DNA of 64,000 bases from Hetaerina americana (Eukaryota; Arthropoda; Insecta; Odonata; Calopterygidae), in the NCBI GenBank assembly GCA_022747635.1, contig JAKTNV010000004.1, forward strand, positions 84,983,552 through 85,047,551, in the 5' to 3' direction. Shown here in pieces: positions 45,273 through 56,779 of this stretch. Below the pieces are notes generated by a model. That model was given only the letters and a program-made list of their open reading frames with translations. It did not search any database and was not told the DNA's origin. The stretch's first letter is position 1. Each line of letters begins with the position of its first letter. Both the position numbers and the translations under genes were made by a program.

Positions 45273-46337
45273 ATGGCTTCGGAAAACGACCCGGGTGAGG
45301 ACCTTTCCTCTATCAAACTTAAATTCGAAACTAAGGTAAACGAGCTCAAACAAATGATAGCAAATGAAAGAATCGCCAAGGATAAAAAAAGGAGACTTTA
45401 TGAGCTATGTCGGGGCTCTCTCCGGCTGTTTTGACAATGTGGCCACATTAGTGAATAACATTCTGATAGCTAAAGCGACAACTGACGAAGTCCTTAGGAA
45501 AAACACAGATATCATCAGAACCGTAATACGCGAAGAAATAGCAAAAATGCCGACACAAGCCAGGAAAGAAGTATCATTCTCCGAAATAGTATCAGCTCAA
45601 AAGCTGGATTCGAAGGGTACTAAGGTAGAACTTCCCAGCGGAAAGCGAATAATTACGAAAAAATCAAAGAGTGTTCTAATATTCCCACCCGACGATTGTA
45701 AAAAGATCGAGACCAGCGAAGACACAAAGAAGGCACTTATAAACCTTGTAGATCCCAAAGAAAAGGAAATAAAAATTGTAAGAATGGCAAGAATAAGGGA
45801 ATAGAGGTATTAAGGTAGAATCAAACGACTCTGATTTGGAGGAAAATTTGAAAAGCTAAGACGCATCTCCTTATAACGGGAGTTAAAGAGACACCTACGG
45901 AAGAAGAAGTACTTGAGTGTATCAAACTGCAGAATGGCCCACCTGAAGAAAGCGAGGTAGCTTCAAGGTATAAATTTGGTAAAAGAGAAGCCACAAGAGT
46001 AAACTGGGTGTTAGAAGTTGACGCCACGACCAGGAAAAGACTACTGACAAATAAAAGAGTGCACATAGGCTATGAATCACACCAAGTCCGCGACCACCTT
46101 ACGATTCTGCAATGCTATAATTGCCAGAAATTTGGACACTTAGCGAAAGAATGTAAGAGCGATAAGAGTAACTGCAGTCATTGCTCTGGGGAACATGACT
46201 CGAGGCAATTAAACGGAAAAGGAAGCAGTCCAAAATGTATAAATTGTGTGGAAGCTGGAAATGGGAAATTCCACAATTCCCCAAGTCCAATGGAAAGGAC
46301 CACAATTCCCATGACAGCAAATGCCCTATCATTCTGA
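45273..46337 (+). pseudogene. R1-like ORF1 (gag) remnant
   Basis: The likely start is the ATG at 45273 (MASENDPGEDLSSIKLKFET). A frameshift follows at an A-run near 45385, the frame resumes to 45804, and further shifts lead to the gag core (TPTEEEVLECIKLQNGPPEE, ATTRKRLLTNKRVHIGYES). The first CCHC knuckle is intact (CYNCQKFGHLAKEC). In the second a Cys has become Leu (CSHCSGEHDSRQL) and the third is degraded. It would bind element RNA if intact. At least two frameshifts make it non-functional. Confidence 0.88.
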
Positions 46338-46370
46338 GTAAGTTGGAGTGGCTAGCCAGTACGATAGACT

Positions 46371-49300
46371 ATGGAGAATAATCAACATATTCTAAAAATA
46401 CGGCAAATAAACATCCAAGGAGCCAAAACACCCACATTAGAACTGAGGGAAGTCAGCGAAAAACTCGGAATAGATATTTTCTTTGTCTAAGAGCCCCACG
46501 TCATCAGACCGGGAGAGCAAAAGACCTGGAAAATACCAAGGATGCGGATGCGGGCAAGAACCATCCCAATTAATCCAGCAAATAAGGTTTTCGCCAGCAT
46601 TATCTTATTTAACAACAGCCTGGACGTCCTGGAGTTAACACCTTACTGCGACGACTACCATGCAGTCGCTGAGATAACGTCAGGGAAAAGCTCAATAATA
46701 ATAATAAGTGCATATTGTCCTCCGAACAGGTGTATCAAACCGTTCATAGAACACATAAGAAAAATCGTTAAGGAAAATCGAAGTCATAAAATCATACTGT
46801 GTACAGATAGTAATACCAAAAGTGAAACCTGGTTTCATAGGTTTACGGACTCTAGAGGAAAGTTAATTGAAGAACTAGTCCTAGCTGAAGACCTCTACAT
46901 TGCTAGCTGTATCGGAGAACCGTTTACCTTCTCCAGTCCGAATGGCAAATCCAACATAGACCTGACCATCGGTAGCGCCAAAATCATCCGAAATATCACC
47001 AATTGGAAAGTCCGGCCAGGGAAGATTACCAGTGATCACCAATTGATCACCTTCGGCATTAAAGAAGCTAGTTACAGGGAAACACCCGAAATGAGATATA
47101 TAATGAAAAACGCCGATTGGGAAAAATGCGAGCAAACATTCCTGAACGAACTAGTAGCCTCGTAACGGAATAGTCCATGGACACCAACAACGGATCAAAT
47201 AGATCTCAATATAGCAAGCCTAACTAAATCTACAAAAAACTACATGAATACAAGTATTCCAGTAAGATATTACAGAGGGTAAACTCAGCCTTGGTGGAAT
47301 GACGACCTAAACATCCTAAAAAAGTAAGTGCGCAAACTGAGAACCGTCTTCCAAAAGAGTCGAAACGAGGAAAGAGGAATCCATGGTCTGAGATACCTAG
47401 CAAAGCTAAGGATATATAAGGAACGTATTAAAAAATCCAAAGAAAATGCTAGGAGAAAGTTAGCTAGACAAAACTTTGGAGACAACTCCTGGGGCTTTAT
47501 CTACAAGTTGTTCTCAGATAAATTGAAACTCCCAACAATACCAGGGACTAGACGAAATGACAAGGGAGAGGTAATTCTGATGGAAGAATGAATGGACAAA
47601 ATGATGGACACCCTTCCAACTGACGAAGATCAATCAGATAATTGTTACCACGAATCTACCCGGAGAATGTGCAATGAACCGCTTGAGAAAAGCGCCGCAA
47701 GGCTCTTCTCAGACGAGGAAGTCAGTGAAGCCATCTACCTGATAAGAGATGGCAAAGCCCCCGGCCACGACCAGATTCCGGGTACTGTAATAAGAAAACT
47801 GTGTCAGCCTGTATCAGGAGAGCTAACCAATATCATTAATGATTGTATAGTCCTCTCATCCTTTCCGAACACCTGGAAACTTGGGAAGCTACACGCTATT
47901 CTTAAGGATAAGCGTAAGAACCCAGCGATCGCTGAAGCGTTCCGACCAATCACTCTCCTCCCATAACTGGGAAAGGTAATGGAGAGACTAATTAAAAAGA
48001 GAATTATAGAAGAGGCTGGGGAATGCCAGATCTACCACCCCAAGCAATACGGGTTTACTCCAGGGAGAAGCACAATTGATGCCATGACTAACCTGCTCAG
48101 ACTAACTACCAACGGTTGCAAATACACCATGGTGGTTTTTATAGATATAAAAGTCGCTTTTGATTCCGTCTGGTGGCCATCCGTAATTAAAGAACTAAAA
48201 TATTTAAGGGTCTCAAACAACCCAATAAAATTAGTCAAAAATTATTTTACCAACCGCGTGATAGAATACTCCAGCAAACACCTCAAGTTTTCTAAAGTAG
48301 CCACGAAGGGGTGCCCACAGGGTTCGGTTCTTGGCCCAACCTTGTGGAACCTCTTAACAGATTCGCTTTTAAGAGAAGAACTCCCGGATAGGTGCGATAT
48401 TATCGCATATGAGGATGACATTGCAGTAGCTATCCCTGGAGACAGCAGAAAAGAGCTGGAAATGTTGGCGGAAAAAACTCTACTTATCCTAGAAACCTGG
48501 GCAAAAAGTAACAAACTGAAGTTATCCATAGAAAAAAGGCAATACATGACCCTAGGAGCAAATATATTAAGAAACCCGGCATGTAAAATCAATGGGAAAC
48601 AGCTTCAAAGAGAACGAAGTCTTTAAATACCTCGGCATACACATAAACGATAAACTTACCTTCCAACCTCACCTGAACTACACTTGCTCGAAGGTTAAGA
48701 CAATCTTTGGTGCCATAAGAAGGCTTTGCCGTCGTACATATGGCCTCAAACCGATGGAAAATATTTATGAGGGAGTAGTATACCCATAGTCACTTATGGG
48801 TGCGAAATTTGGTCCCACGGAGTCAATCTCGCAAGATTCGAGAGAAAGCTAAAGGAGATACAGCGAGCCTGCTTGATAGCGATGTGCAGCAGCTATTCCA
48901 CCGTGAGCTGCGATGCACTCCGTATAGTGGCTGCAACTCCACCTCTAAAATATCGAATTTGGGAAACAATTGCTCCAAACAAATGGAGGAAAAAATTAAA
49001 TATAGAGTATTTCAACCTCTCGTTTGATGCAGAAAATGCAATACAAAAGTCAAAATTAAAAAGACTACTGAGACAGGAAACACATCGAGAATGGAACGAC
49101 GAATGGAACAGAACAGAAAAGGGAAGGAAAACGCACCGTATATTTCCGAACATAGATGACCGGATAAAATTAAATATTAAACACTCCTCAGCAAGCAAAC
49201 AAGTGTTAACCGGGCATGGGAACTTCAACTCCTACCTACACTTCATAGGGAAATGTTTTACCCCTCTGTGTAACTGTGGAAAAGAAGACACAGCAGAACA

Positions 49301-49475
49301 TAGAGTGGAGGATTGTGTATTCTACGAGAAGAAGCGACAACTCTTATGGAACAGTATGGAAGAGAAGCTAACAAGCATTAGGGAAATGATTACATTCTGC
49401 CTGAAGAACAACAATAAGCTGCTTGGAAAATTTGCAAAAAGAAAACCTGCAAATAGTGAACCACAAGTAAACTAA
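46371..49475 (+). pseudogene. R1-like ORF2 (endonuclease/RT) remnant
   Basis: It starts at the ATG at 46371. Stops occur in the reconstructed reading at 46488-46490 (where related proteins have Gln in VQEP), 47163-47165, two more near 47281 and 47325, 47589-47591 and 47964-47966, with frameshifts near 48600 and 48800. The endonuclease region (about 46400-47100) has SAYCPPN, a CTDSNTKS box and SDHQLITF. The RT has FRPITLLP, YGFTPGRSTIDA, VVFIDIKVAFDSVW, GCPQGSVLGPTLWN and the catalytic box as YEDD instead of the usual YADD. The C-terminal Cys/His region (49200-49330) includes LCNCGKEDTAEHRVEDC. Confidence 0.9.
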
Positions 49476-49649
49476 CTGGAAAATATTTTGTGTAAAATGT
49501 AGCAATGTATTCTCCTATTTGTCTATTGAGTGATTTTTTTCTTGAATTGTTTATCAATAGTTTAACTGCTAACATATATAAGCACCTGTAGATATTAAAC
49601 CTGGACCACCTATATAAGGGTGGCAAAACCCGAGTCCCTCATCTTCGAC

Positions 49650-49687
49650 CTGAAGACGACGAATGCAACTTCGGCGAAACTGTTGTC
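49650..49687 (+). other. Hammerhead-like core with imperfect stem II
   Basis: Within the 3' untranslated part of the R1-like LINE: CTGAAGA (position 7 is variable in hammerheads), a hairpin CGAA-TGCAAC-TTCG flanked by unpaired bases, GAAAC, a TGTT loop and GTC. The unpaired CGA/GC beside the hairpin breaks stem II, so it may be a decayed ribozyme or a coincidence of retroelement 3'-end sequence. Confidence 0.25.
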
Positions 49688-49963
49688 TGAATCAAACAAC
49701 GACGCGGTGAAACCCGACAATGTAGAATACTTCCTCTTTCCTTATGTATGATTATTTTTGTCTGTTTTGTTATGTCTGTTGTTTCCTTATGTCTGATTAT
49801 TGTTTGTAAAAATGGGAACTAAGATTCAAAGGAATCCCCACTAACGGTGAAGTAAAATAAAGGTGGAACCAGGAAGCCATTGGTCAAATGGGTCCAAAAA
49901 TTAAAAAAAAATAAGTTTCTTTGGAATCTCGAATAAGAATTGAACGCTCATACGCATCGCTAA

Positions 49964-50302
49964 AATATTTTCCTCAGAATTTTAAGTTCTCGAACTGACT
50001 CCCGACATGCATCCTTTCCATTGTTTCGCGAAGTGAATTCAGCCCTCCATGCTCTCGCCTCACTTGAAGCAAATCACCCGAATGCCAGTTTCACTCGACA
50101 GGAGAGACGTGGGGATGCGTGCCTGCGTCTCCACCCATCCATAATTCTTTGTCTCGGGTTAGGGTACCATGCGGAAGGAGGGTTTTCGAGAGGCGGGTGG
50201 GATTCGATCATCCTCGAGCTTCAAGGGATTCACGGGTGGCGATTCTCTTTCCTTTCGAAAGTTGAAATAGATCCACGCCGGCAACCGAAGTCACCATTCT
50301 GA
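49964..50302 (+). CDS. Candidate conserved open frame / possible terminal exon, copy B
   Basis: Counterpart of the frame at 2-319. It is open from 49964 (after a TAA) to the TGA at 50300-50302. A good splice acceptor, atattttcctcag, ends at 49977, so an exon could begin at 49978. Compared with copy A it lacks two codons (an in-frame 6-bp difference) and shows one amino-acid change among six substitutions. The product is unrecognised. The homology to copy A is visible from 49991. Confidence 0.25.
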   Translation, partial: NIFLRILSSRTDSRHASFPLFREVNSALHALASLEANHPNASFTRQERRGDACLRLHPSIILCLGLGYHAEGGFSRGGWDSIILELQGIHGWRFSFLSKVEIDPRRQPKSPF

Positions 50303-50393
50303 GTCCCTATGAGAACATCATGTGAGGGCACACGCTGAAGCGTGATCGGAGAAAGTGCAGGAATGGGTAAACAATTAGCGGAAGAAGCCGAGA

Positions 50394-50790
50394 CGGCGAG
50401 AGATCATGAAAAGTTGGGAATGGGAAATAATAAATTTGGGAAATTGCGACTTAAGACACAATGGTTCACCGGACTACATGGAAGCTATAGATATTTACAT
50501 TAAAAATTCATGAATAATGAATTGAATAATTTTTTGTATTATTAAATTTCATCAGTGTTCTATTTACTACAGTGTAACTACAATAGAAATGCCTTACCTT
50601 TGAATAATAGCAATATTTTTCTCATACCAATTCAAATATAAATCTCAGTGTGTTATCGCTCCCTGCCACACACCATGGTGGTGGCTTTCTGGGTACTACA
50701 CTATGTAATGTCTAAAATAATTTTTAACTCGGAGAGAGTTGATGATATCGCAAAACTAATAAAATCATGCCTATTTATAATTAAACAAGT
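50394..50790. other. Block present in copy B, absent from copy A
   Basis: Copy A goes from 'agaagccgag' (401-410) straight to 'attaaacaagtct'. Copy B has about 395 extra bases between these points. Part of the extra sequence (about 50640-50705, 'tgccacacaccatggtggtg' then gctttctgggtact) resembles the LINE-tail family. It could be an insertion in B or a deletion in A. Confidence 0.7.
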
Positions 50791-53191
50791 CTCTATGCAA
50801 TCTTCTTGTCTTTGAAACAATATTAACTGGTGTTGCATCCCTAATAACCACTCTTCATACCCAAGAGACCCTGCCATTAAGAGTGTGGCTTTTTTTATCT
50901 TCCTCGTGAGCGATGGTGTTCTAAAGTTACGTGTAGGTTTATAAGAATTTGAATCAAATGTGAACTCAGGCCTTAAAAATTGATCCTGAATTAAGTTGTT
51001 GTTAATTGTAATTTATGGGATTCATAAGACCTCTAACCATGAAATAGAAAACGGTATTTAGAAGCATACGACTAATAATAGGGTTTTCATTACTCTCTAC
51101 TGGGAACAAGGAAAGTGCACTTCATGAAGGTATAAATGTTTTATTCGAATGGTTCTTGCTTCTTCTACAATGCATTGCTGCAGGTGGGATCTCCTCATCG
51201 ACAGAAACGCGAATGGTTCACAGAATAACAATTTTTTAATCAAGCCACTCAGACTTCGCTTTGGGGAAATATATCGCCTTCAAAATTCGGATTAGAAGAT
51301 GATTCATGGAGAATGCGCCAGGCACAACACTATATGATTGATATGTATATAAGAAGGTATGGCACATGATTTACTCCGAGGTAGCATGCATCTCCTCGAT
51401 GCAACTTCATTGATGGAAATTTTCCTCCTTTGAGGTATACACAGAGAGTACATGTTTATCACAACTTCATTAACGCGTTAACGATTTATCTAATTAATAC
51501 CAAAATATTTATAAATAATCAAATAGCGATTGGCAATAACAAATGCACCAATTTAAGAACGAATCCGTCCAATTGTAGGCCTCAAACATCTTCAAGCATG
51601 GAGAGCTCTCTTCTCAACAATACTATAACAAGACAAGATTTTAAACTATATTGCCCGGCCCATAGGACGTACTTCATACTGCCAAATGTCCCCTGAAACA
51701 CCCTGCATCTGCCGAGGGCATTCAGTTTTAAGTTCAGCCAATAAGACGCAGGTTGATTCGTCGGAAATAAAACATATCACTTATTTTTTTCGCATAAGTC
51801 ATTGAAAATTGTTACCTTGGCTACAAATTTCGATAATATGACTGTTTTAAGCCAGCAGTAAGCAATAGAATTTTGATGTTTCCTTTGGGGCATTTACTGA
51901 AAAAATTCCCAAATTTCGAAGGCTTGTACAATCTGGCGATGAATTAAATACTTTATGAATGATCGGGCTCAAAGGGTAGTCATAGATGGAGTCAGCTCTA
52001 ATGTAGTGAAGTCACTTCGGGTGTCCACCAGGGAAATGCTATCGGGACTCCTTGTTTACGTTAACAACATTAAAACCGGACCCATAGTAATTATACGTTT
52101 ATTTGCCGACTGTTTAACAGACTGCCTGACTGACAAAAATGCGATTCAATGCACAAAACATTTCCTCCAGTGTGGGAGCAATGCCGAGGCCTTGTTGAGA
52201 GCCCTTGGTGCCTCATCGGTGAGAACGAATCATTATTCACGCCTCACGCAACGGCGACACACCCTTTGTTTCGTTGGTTCGGTGGAGTGTCGACTGGAAT
52301 CTTCATTGACTACGCGTGTTGCAGTCAGATTTAAATCATTTCATTACCATAGGAACAATTCACGTTAATGAATTAAGAAGTAACCGTGTCGCATGTCTTT
52401 ATCGTTCTGCTTGTTTCATATTTGATACAATGTGATGCAATAGCTCAAAGTGTTCGTGGCTCTTTGGGTAATCATTTCAAATTGTTCAGCACTTGTGTCG
52501 AGCCATACTAATTGACGGTCCACTGGTCCAATATAGGGTGCAGCGCTTAAATCCGGACAAATTTCAATATGAATTTCCCGTCATATCGTATTGCCACAAG
52601 AGGTCGCGATTGGCGTTCTTGAAAGCTATAGTAAACGTTCATAACTTTAAAATGGCCGTAATGTTACATACAAGTGAGAAGTACAATCGAAGTGCCGCTA
52701 TTATCGAAAGTGTTTGTGCTAGGCGTCATATTTCGAAATAATTCGATTATTCGGCTACCCCAGATCAACAGTTAACGATACTGTGGCTAAGTACAATGCT
52801 TCGGAGATATCTGGGGAAGGTTTTGCTAACTGAGGTTTCGCTTCGGCGAGGAAACACGTGTTTGTCCGGATTTAAGCGCCGAACCCATAATAATCTAAAC
52901 AGTTCTTTATCGACGTAAAATTCATTACACCAAGAGAATGGCTGAGATTCTGATTGTCTCATTTAAATTAAAATCTATTTTTCTTCCATATTTAGATATT
53001 TGGAAGTTTCAAGTAAGTTAATTGTTATTTGACACTGTACATGACTTATTCTTGGTTGTGTAATAATGTCGTGTGTGTTCATTGATTTAAATTTGTAATA
53101 TGCTGCGAGAATATGAATTGCCTCGCCGGTACCCGGTACAAGAAGGCAAAAAGAGAGAATAACGAGGGGATTCCCAATTTTTTGAAACTAG
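50791..53191. other. Diverged duplicated sequence, copy B
   Basis: Counterpart of 410-2706. Small frames (for example 51955-52368) are not preserved in copy A. No gene is supported. Confidence 0.5.
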
Positions 53192-55433
53192 GGCGACGTA
53201 CGAGTATTTGCGATATTCCGATATCCGAGGATGGAATTATGCCGAATTGAGGAACAATAAATTGTGACTAAAAGTGTCAAACAGTGTCTTGTTAGGCGAG
53301 GCCGTAAAAATGTAACGATACAATTACGATAACGCAACAATATCAAAGTGTATGAAATAGTCCACCTTGGCACGATACTGTGATAGGAACTCAGATCCTT
53401 CGATGTCCGGCCGATTGATTGAACCAGTTGAGCTACAGGGGCGAATGATTTTTAGACTGAAATTTTAGCATCCTATTGCAGATAAGCGGATGAGTCAGTT
53501 TAAAGTTACTCACGCATCATCTCTTGCAATTATTACAACCATAGCGATGCTTAGATTATATGTACGTCCACCCAATCATATCTTAAACGCTTAACTATTA
53601 ATTATTGACAAAGTATTGAACATTTTTGGAATGCTTCTTGGTGTAACTAGAGTACAGTTTCTAGTTTGTCTACAACCAAATTTAACGTATCGTCCGGGCT
53701 TTAATTTCGATTCCTATCAAGGCTCCACTGTTTAAAACGGTCAGTATTTTAATTAGCATTTAAAATAATGCAAACCATGGAATTTAATCATCGATGCATG
53801 GTAAACAAAGATGTGTTGAATTGATAATACTTATTTTCAATTAAATTCTCAAATAGCCCAATCTTCTTGATTAGCGATGTTGAAACTGTATTATTATTCC
53901 CATCATACTGCGGTAGGCGATATGCCATTATAATTAATTTAGTTAGTCATTTTTTTCCACAAATGATAAGGGATCAGAGTAACATTGGACGATCGCGGTA
54001 GGGGTAAACATATTAGGACCAAAATTAGTCTTTTGTATTCTTCCACTGCCACTCACCCTCGCGGTGGCTTGCAGGGTATTGTGATGGCTCTCTGGCAATA
54101 CTCGAGCGATCGCTTCGACATACCCCGAACCTAGCGCTATCTGAGGCAGTTCAGGGTAAGCGATACTTCCACTGCTAAGTCAATAATTCTTAACGCCCAG
54201 CATGTATTTGAATCATCGAGGCGTGAACTTATCCCCCTATACAATAAATCAAATTGTAGTCATGGATCCGCTTTCAATTTATATAAAACCTTTATAATAA
54301 AACCTTTAATGTTTCTACTATACCAATATTGAAACACTAGGATAAGTTATAGCCTTCTAATGATCGAAATCACTTGGCCAGTAGGAAGGGAAAATACATA
54401 TTCGGAGGTGATTGAAACTAATGCCCAAGTAGATATATCATCTTTCAACAAAAGTAGCACCAGAGTAATACGTTTTGCTAGTTCAGAAAGGCAGTATTGT
54501 TAACATATAAATTAATGAAATGCCTTAATCTAATACAGTCCTCTATACATTCTATGTAAATTAAAGTGGCCGAACAATCTATTCCTTCTTTTCCTTTATT
54601 ATATTACTTCTGTTATGTACCAATTAGGTCATAAAAGAAAATTTGTGGTCAAAATGTAGTTGAACACCAAAGACATTCATTAGGGCATTGAATACCCATA
54701 GATCGAGGGGTCAACGGTAAAGTATAAATCTGAAGTTGAAGGTAAGCTAATTTTAAACTTATTTCAGAAGAAAATTATGGTATAAGGCGAATATTTTAAT
54801 ATCTGGGCGGTATGTTATGGATAAATGGAAACGGAAGTTGATAAAACGAGGTGAATCGCGATGGCGAAGTGAGGAAATAGTGAATCGAGGGATCCGACAC
54901 CAGGCTAACCTGTGACGGAGGCATTGCAATTTTTCACAAAACCGACTAAGATTTACGGATGAGGCACCATACTTGATAATGGACTTATATTAGAGGTTTT
55001 CAGGGTGTAGGTTTCCCGAGGATCGGAGAAAATGAGCTGGACACGGATGAAGGCTTTCATTGTAGGGCGAAGGAAAAAGTTGCAAGATGAGATACCGAAA
55101 TTAGCTACGAAATGAGGGGGCTTGGATAGAAATTTCAATACACCACCGACTCTTCTGAAAGTTCTTTAACTAATAATGCTTGATAATTTAAAAATAAGCA
55201 ATATTATCACGATTGACTCAATTTGGACTCAATTAAAATTGATCACAAGGCAATTAACCTGGCGGGTCTGTATATATTTATGAAAAACTATATTAATAAT
55301 AAATATTCTTTGTTATGTTAGAGCCGAATAGACCCAAACGAAGATTTTGAAATCAAGAATTTAAACTAGCAAAAATACGGGATATTTTGTGGTGCTAAAA
55401 AGTGCTAACAGTTTCAAACCTTCCTTAATACTG
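53192..55433. repeat. Near-identical tract, copy B (uninterrupted)
   Basis: Matches 2707-3115 and 10296-12097 without visible differences, and contains 31 bp (53601-53631) that the PLE insertion replaced in copy A. It therefore shows the empty-site state of that insertion. It also holds the tRNA-like segment (53372-53442, minus) and the LINE-tail fragment (53948-54106). Confidence 0.9.
53372..53442 (-). repeat. tRNA-like sequence, copy B
   Basis: Identical to 2887-2957, at the constant offset of 50485. It has the same A-box-like sequence and degenerate B-box. Confidence 0.45.
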
Positions 55434-55710
55434 CCCATTCAGCGTGGTGCTTATACCCCGCACCCTTACCGTTTTTTCCTCCATTCTTTCTTCATCGCAG
55501 ATCCTCGACACCAGTTCTAGTTCCCTTTGTCTTCAAGCCGAAAAACCGCAATCGCAGTCGTCTTCCACTGGAATCTTAACTGAAATTAATTCGGTAATTG
55601 AATTTGAACACTTCAGCTCAATCGTTGGAACATGGAAAGGATTAGTCCACTATTAATATTACCTTTGACATTGAAAGAAATGGGAAAAAGAAAGGTAAAG
55701 TAGTTTTGAT

Positions 55711-56770
55711 CCAAATTTAACGTATCGTCTGGGCTTTAATTTTGATTCCTTTTAAGGCTCCACTGTTCAAAAACGGTCATTATTTTAATTAGCATTTAAA
55801 ATAATGCAAACAATGGAATTTAATCATCGAGGCATGGTAAATAAATGTGTTGAATTGATAATGAAATTCATAATGCTTTTTTCAATTAGATTATCAAGCA
55901 GTCCAAATCCTCTCTAATAGCGATGTTGAAAATATATTATTACTCCCATCGTACTGCGGTAGGCAACGTCATGCCATTAAAATTAATTTAGTTTAACAGT
56001 CATTTTTTCCACAAACGATAAGGGATCAGAATAACATTGGACGATCGCGGTATGGGTAAACATCAGGGTCAAAATTAATCTTGTATTCATCCACTGCCAC
56101 ACCCTCGCGGTGGCTTGCAGGGTATTGGGATGGCTCTCTGGAAGTATTCGAGCGATTGGCTCGACATTCCCCAAACCTAGCGCCATCGGTAGCCCTGGCG
56201 CTAGTGGATACATCATCTATCAACAAAAATTGCAGCAGAGTAATAAGTTCTGCTAGCTCAGAAAGGCAGTATTTTTAACATAAATTAATAAACTGATTAA
56301 CATAATTAAGATTAACCAGAACGCAATCAACTTAACCTGGCGGGTCTGTTTAAATTTATGACAAACTGTAGAATGAATAACGCCGAATACACCCAAACGC
56401 AAACTTTTAAAACAAGAATTTTAACCAGTAATAAATACGCGATTCTTTATGGTGCTAAAAAGTGCTAACCGTTTCATTCATTCATTAACACATTCGTTAA
56501 CTGATCCTGCCAATTCCGCATGGTGCTTATACCCCGCACCCTTACCGTGTTTGCCTCCATTGTTCTTTCTTCATCGCCAATACTCAGCAGCAGATCTGGT
56601 TCCCTCGGTCTTCAAGACGAAAAAGCGCATTGCAGTCGCCATCTACCACCGGATTCTCAACTGAAATCAATTGGGTAATTTAATTTGAACACTTCAGCTC
56701 AATCGTTGGAACATGGGAAAGGGGTAGTCTACTATTAATATTACCTTTGATGTGGAAACATGATTCGTTT
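55711..56770. repeat. Second, partly deleted tandem unit in copy B
   Basis: 'ccaaatttaacgtatcgtct' at 55711 restarts the sequence first seen at 53675 (and 10339). It runs through the LINE-tail fragment (about 56000-56145), then jumps to the part matching 12880-13375. The tandem organisation differs from copy A, so unequal exchange or deletion has occurred since duplication. Confidence 0.75.
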
Positions 56771-56779
56771 AGTGAATAA

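Larger units (their letters stand above)
45240..49913 (+). mobile_element. Decayed R1-like non-LTR retrotransposon inserted in a tRNA-like repeat unit
   Basis: This 4.67 kb copy has ORF1 (gag with CCHC knuckle) and ORF2 (endonuclease, RT, C-terminal Cys/His region), both broken by frameshifts and stops, and an A-rich 3' end (aaaaattaaaaaaaaata). Its ends are fixed by the interrupted repeat: '...catctcccgca' before and 'gtttctttggaat...' after, which are contiguous in the units at 24.2-24.9 kb. The clade assignment rests on the QGSVLGPTLWNLLTDSLL motif and the C-terminal HGNFNSYLHFIGK...CNCG region. Confidence 0.9.

Noticed and set aside
44887..49936. 'tctcgaataa' on both sides of the R1-like LINE as a target duplication
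   Set aside because: The two copies (44889-44898 and 49927-49936) lie well outside the LINE ends fixed by the interrupted repeat, so this looks like coincidence.
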